From CAYXVJ01 sp964558445 (GTDB lineage: Bacteria; Bacillota; Clostridia; Saccharofermentanales; Fastidiosipilaceae): a stretch of 64,000 nucleotides of DNA. A program made the position numbers and the translations under genes. Positions 61,607 to 64,000 of the stretch are shown here, one piece after another. Positions within the stretch are counted from its first letter, which is position 1; every line of letters starts with the position of its first letter. The stretch spans positions 1-64,000 of the forward strand of contig CAZLEA010000001.1 of NCBI GenBank assembly GCA_964558445.1, given 5' to 3'. Below the pieces are notes generated by a model, which ran no database searches, was not told where the DNA came from, and worked only from the letters and a program-made list of their open reading frames with translations.

Positions 61607-62280
61607 GTCGCAAGCCTCGCAGCTTCCATATCCTCGGGATAATTCACGCCGTTTAGCTTATAGACACGGCGCATCATCTCGACAACCATCTCTTCGTCAC
61701 TTCTTGGACCGTCCGGCCCCTGCTGCAAATCATCGAAGCTAAAGGGATCGCCAACGGTTACCACGACACGTGATCGGAAGCGAAACGGCCCCTTGATACC
61801 AAGCGGTTGAATTGTCGCTCCGCTTCGCTTGGCGAAGTGTAAGACACCAACCTTCGGCAGATAGTCTCGATAATTCGCTCCAACGGGAAGCCTGGTACCC
61901 TCCGGGAAGATCGAGACGATTCGCTTCTCGTTTAGCCTGCCCAGAATCTCTCTGGCTGATGACAGCGATGTCCTCTCGCGATTGATCGGGATGGCCCCCC
62001 ACCAGCGCAAGAAGCGATTGGCCAAGCGCTTACGAAACAGCTCCTCCTTCGCAACGAAGTAGATCCAAGGCTTGAAATTCACGTGAATAGCCGGTATATC
62101 GAAGATGCTCGCATGATTGGACACCAACAGAACCGGTCCCTCTCCAAGGAGCTTATCCATATCCCTATACTCCATACGAAACGCCACATGCATAAACGCA
62201 TTGACGATCACTCGAACAACACGCCTCATGCCGCGATTCATCTCACTTGGCAGTACCCGGGGTTTCTTCTCTTGTTTCAT
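61603..62280 (-). CDS. plsC: 1-acyl-sn-glycerol-3-phosphate acyltransferase
   Basis: 225 residues. Catalytic block VSNHASIFDIPAI (H-x4-D) and substrate block IVSIFPEGTRLPVG, with RERTSLSSAREILGRL between. One N-terminal hydrophobic/amphipathic stretch for membrane association. It makes phosphatidic acid from lysophosphatidate. Both ends overlap neighbours by 4 bases (cmk upstream, ispH-rpsA downstream), so the three are translationally coupled. Confidence 0.95.
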   Translation of the reverse strand: MKQEKKPRVLPSEMNRGMRRVVRVIVNAFMHVAFRMEYRDMDKLLGEGPVLLVSNHASIFDIPAIHVNFKPWIYFVAKEELFRKRLANRFLRWWGAIPINRERTSLSSAREILGRLNEKRIVSIFPEGTRLPVGANYRDYLPKVGVLHFAKRSGATIQPLGIKGPFRFRSRVVVTVGDPFSFDDLQQGPDGPRSDEEMVVEMMRRVYKLNGVNYPEDMEAARLAT

Positions 62281-62969
62281 GTATCGGACGACTCCTTCGT
62301 TTGATAGAAGTCCGTCCTCTCGCGAACCAGGCGCAATACGGTATCCACGACAGCATCGATTCCCATGCTGCTACTGTCGATCTCGACAGCATCTTCGGTC
62401 TTCATTAAGGGGGCAAAGGCACGCTCGCTATCCTGCTTATCGCGAAACGCCAGATCCGCCTTCACATCGTCCAGGATCTGTCCGTCGTTTGACGCAGACA
62501 AGTCCTCGAAGCGGCGCTTGGCACGGATATCGAGATCTGCCGTCAAGTAGATCTTGACCTGTGCATCCGGCAGGACAAACGAGGTGATATCGCGTCCATC
62601 CATCACGACATCATTCGAGCTCGCGATCTCGCGTTGACGCTCCACCATCTTCAGACGACATGCGGGCACAGCCGAAATATCGGATGCCCAGCGTGAGATC
62701 TCGGGCGTACGAATCTCGCCGGTCACATCGCTACCGTCCAAGAATACGTGTTGTTCGCCGTCCAGGTAGCGAAGGTCGACATTCGTATGGACGAGCATCT
62801 CCTCGATACCCGCCCAATCGTCCGGCTCCAAACCCATACGAGCCGCCTTCAAGCCGGCGGCTCGGTACATCGCACCGGTGTCTATATAGAGTATGCCCAG
62901 TTTCTTCGCGACTGCCTTGGCAATCGTGCTCTTACCTGCTCCGCTGGGCCCATCAATGGCTATCTGCAT
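62277..62969 (-). CDS. cmk: cytidylate kinase
   Basis: 230 residues. P-loop AIDGPSGAGKSTIAKAVAKKLG (about 4-25), YIDTGAMYRA, RDITSFVLPDAQVKIYLTADLDIRAKRR, and FRDKQDSERAFAPLMKTEDAVEIDSSSM. Phosphorylates CMP and dCMP. Its short spacing to plsC and ispH-rpsA is the usual clostridial order. Follows the HutP-like gene by 20 bases. Confidence 0.96.
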   Translation of the reverse strand: MQIAIDGPSGAGKSTIAKAVAKKLGILYIDTGAMYRAAGLKAARMGLEPDDWAGIEEMLVHTNVDLRYLDGEQHVFLDGSDVTGEIRTPEISRWASDISAVPACRLKMVERQREIASSNDVVMDGRDITSFVLPDAQVKIYLTADLDIRAKRRFEDLSASNDGQILDDVKADLAFRDKQDSERAFAPLMKTEDAVEIDSSSMGIDAVVDTVLRLVRERTDFYQTKESSDT

Positions 62970-62989
62970 ATATCGTAGCTCTCCATCTC

Positions 62990-63436
62990 TTACATCGCTC
63001 GGTGCCCAAGCCCTATGGCGGCTTCATCCAGGTGGAGCAAGCCGATTCCGAAATAGGTACAGACACTGACGTTGTTGTTTAAACGAACGATACCGATTTT
63101 ACCACCGATATTCAAACCTGTCGCCTTGTTCACCAGCTGAGAGGCCGCTTCGTGGGCTGCGCCCGCCACGGCACCCTCTTCCGTATACGTGTGGCCGATC
63201 AGTCCCTCTCGTCTGGCGACGGCTACGGCACGCTCAATCATGCGCGAGATCGAACCGATGAATTCACCGCCGATATCGACTGCACAAGCGTAGACACCTT
63301 CATCCGCCAGCGAGGCGATCAAGGCACGTTCTTCTTCTCTGCTCTGCGAGATCGCCATGCGAATCGCAGCGGTCGCTGCAAGCTTGCTGTCTGCTTCCTT
63401 CGTTTGCCCTCTGCCGGTATCCATAAACTCTACCAT
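62990..63436 (-). CDS. HutP family protein
   Basis: 148 residues from MVEFMDTGRGQTKE; MDTGRG (63424), with AGGATGG 8 bases upstream, is an alternative start. The HutP pattern is visible: ATAAIRMAISQSREEERALIASLADEG at the start and YFGIGLLHLDEAAIGLGHRAM at the end. In Bacillus HutP is an L-histidine/Mg-dependent RNA-binding antiterminator of histidine-degradation genes. No hut genes are here; the central IGSISRMIERAVAVARREGLIG differs from what I recall, so target RNA is unknown. Sits between the RpiR-type gene (13 bases) and cmk. Confidence 0.85.
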   Translation of the reverse strand: MVEFMDTGRGQTKEADSKLAATAAIRMAISQSREEERALIASLADEGVYACAVDIGGEFIGSISRMIERAVAVARREGLIGHTYTEEGAVAGAAHEAASQLVNKATGLNIGGKIGIVRLNNNVSVCTYFGIGLLHLDEAAIGLGHRAM

Positions 63437-63449
63437 CCTACACCGTCTC

Positions 63450-63999
63450 TTACTCCGAATCCTCTTCTGTGAACTCGAAGGGTCTGGGCTTGGCACTCAG
63501 GCCCTTGTCGTACACCGTGTACTCATCCCAGATCGTCTCCAAACGGTCGAGGCGCGTCGTCAAGATCGCCTCACGACGAATCGCAATCGCCGCCAACAAG
63601 GCGGTGATCGTGCTGAAGCTCGTCACGAGGGCATCGACGAACGACACCATATCCGATTTGGCAAACAAGCTCAGATCCGCATAGCGAACCAGAGGCGACT
63701 CCGGACCGTCCGTAATCGCAAGCGTCTTCGCACCCGCCTCCTTGGCGAAGGCCATCGTGCGAACAGGGCGCCTCGAGTAGCGTGGATTACTGATACCAAC
63801 GAAGACATCGCCTTCGTGTATCGACATGATCTGCTCGATCATCTCGCTACCGCTGGCCGTTTGGACCAAGCGCACATCGTCTAGCATCAGATTCAAATAG
63901 AAATGGAAGAAGGACGCGAGTGGTCCGGATGAGCGCACGCCCACAACGAAGACACGTTCAGCGGCCAAGAGCATATCTACTGCAGCTTCGAAAGACGCA
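63450..63999 (-). CDS. MurR/RpiR family regulator, SIS domain, 5' part cut by window
   Basis: About 183 codons to the window edge; the reading frame stays open through 64000, so the N-terminal helix-turn-helix is outside. The visible part is the sugar-phosphate-binding SIS domain: AERVFVVGVRSSGPLASFFHFYL, then GDVFVGISNPRYSRRPVRTMAFAKEAGAKTLAITD and SPLVRYADLSLF. It would sense a phosphosugar. First visible gene of a tight run into HutP-like, cmk, plsC and ispH-rpsA. Confidence 0.9.
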   Translation of the reverse strand, partial: ASFEAAVDMLLAAERVFVVGVRSSGPLASFFHFYLNLMLDDVRLVQTASGSEMIEQIMSIHEGDVFVGISNPRYSRRPVRTMAFAKEAGAKTLAITDGPESPLVRYADLSLFAKSDMVSFVDALVTSFSTITALLAAIAIRREAILTTRLDRLETIWDEYTVYDKGLSAKPRPFEFTEEDSE

Positions 64000-64000
64000 A

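Overview
The window looks like chromosomal DNA of a mid-GC, anaerobic, Gram-positive-type bacterium, most likely a member of the Clostridia (Bacillota). Evidence: a cmk-plsC-ispH/rpsA(S1) run with IspH fused to ribosomal protein S1, a HutP-family protein, two LytR-CpsA-Psr (LCP) proteins, an acyl-ACP thioesterase, Na+-decarboxylase subunits, an O2-sensitive class III ribonucleotide reductase, a CIRCE-type groESL operator and a Gram-positive-type LexA box. There are three runs of exactly 100 N. Two of them are flanked by an identical 55-base sequence on both sides, which is what unmerged k=55 contig ends look like, so this is probably a draft or metagenome assembly. Those two joins corrupt the 3' ends of the genes they fall in. 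I saw no CRISPR array, transposase, prophage or rRNA. The identification of the genus is not possible from this sequence.

Layout. 0-3.8 kb (minus): truncated LicD-like protein, a CYTH-flavoprotein fusion and a DUF5711 membrane protein. 3.8-8.8 kb (minus): an ABC system with GldA-, GldF- and GldG-like members plus a DUF4340 protein. 9-12.6 kb: acyl-ACP thioesterase, a small membrane protein and groESL with its CIRCE operator. 12.7-17.4 kb: two LCP wall-polymer ligases and galE. 17.5-21.3 kb (plus): a heterodimeric ABC exporter with an operator-like repeat over its promoter. 21.4-23.7 kb: threonine degradation (tdh-kbl). 23.8-25.4 kb: SOS-type dinB with a coupled small gene. 25.4-27.9 kb: mgsA and glgB. 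28-30.8 kb: msrA, a FUSC-like protein, an AlkZ-like winged-helix protein and a zinc-ribbon protein preceded by a possible attenuator or small RNA. 31-31.3 kb: tRNA-fMet and tRNA-Leu.

31.3-37.7 kb is a divergent ribonucleotide reductase locus. Class III nrdDG lies to the left behind a cobalamin riboswitch, and class I nrdBA lies to the right behind a probable NrdR box. The ATP-cone is carried by NrdB rather than NrdA. 37.7-45.7 kb (minus): small exported protein, GNAT, galM, MATE transporter, S9 peptidase, ZIP transporter and PTS-IIC-like protein. 45.9-47.5 kb (plus): an unusual pair, a cytidylate-kinase-like protein fused to a PD-(D/E)XK-like domain, followed by a phosphoribosyltransferase lacking the usual catalytic Asp. 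An 0.8-kb non-coding stretch follows.

48.3-49.6 kb: Na+-pump decarboxylase beta and gamma subunits without alpha, then tRNA-Pro. 50-59.1 kb: an OmpR-type response regulator, a CBM9-like protein, a PepV-type dipeptidase with an extra N-terminal zinc domain, an acyl-CoA synthetase, then a histidine kinase with a BceAB-type ABC transporter. The kinase and its likely regulator are separated by about 4.6 kb. 59.2-64 kb (minus): RpiR-type regulator (cut by the window), HutP-like protein, cmk, plsC and ispH-rpsA, arranged as one tight operon. The best leads for something undescribed are the kinase-nuclease/Hpt-like pair (45.9-47.5 kb), the LicD-like protein missing its DDDID catalytic loop, the leader/attenuator at 30.9 kb, and the fused CYTH and PepV proteins.
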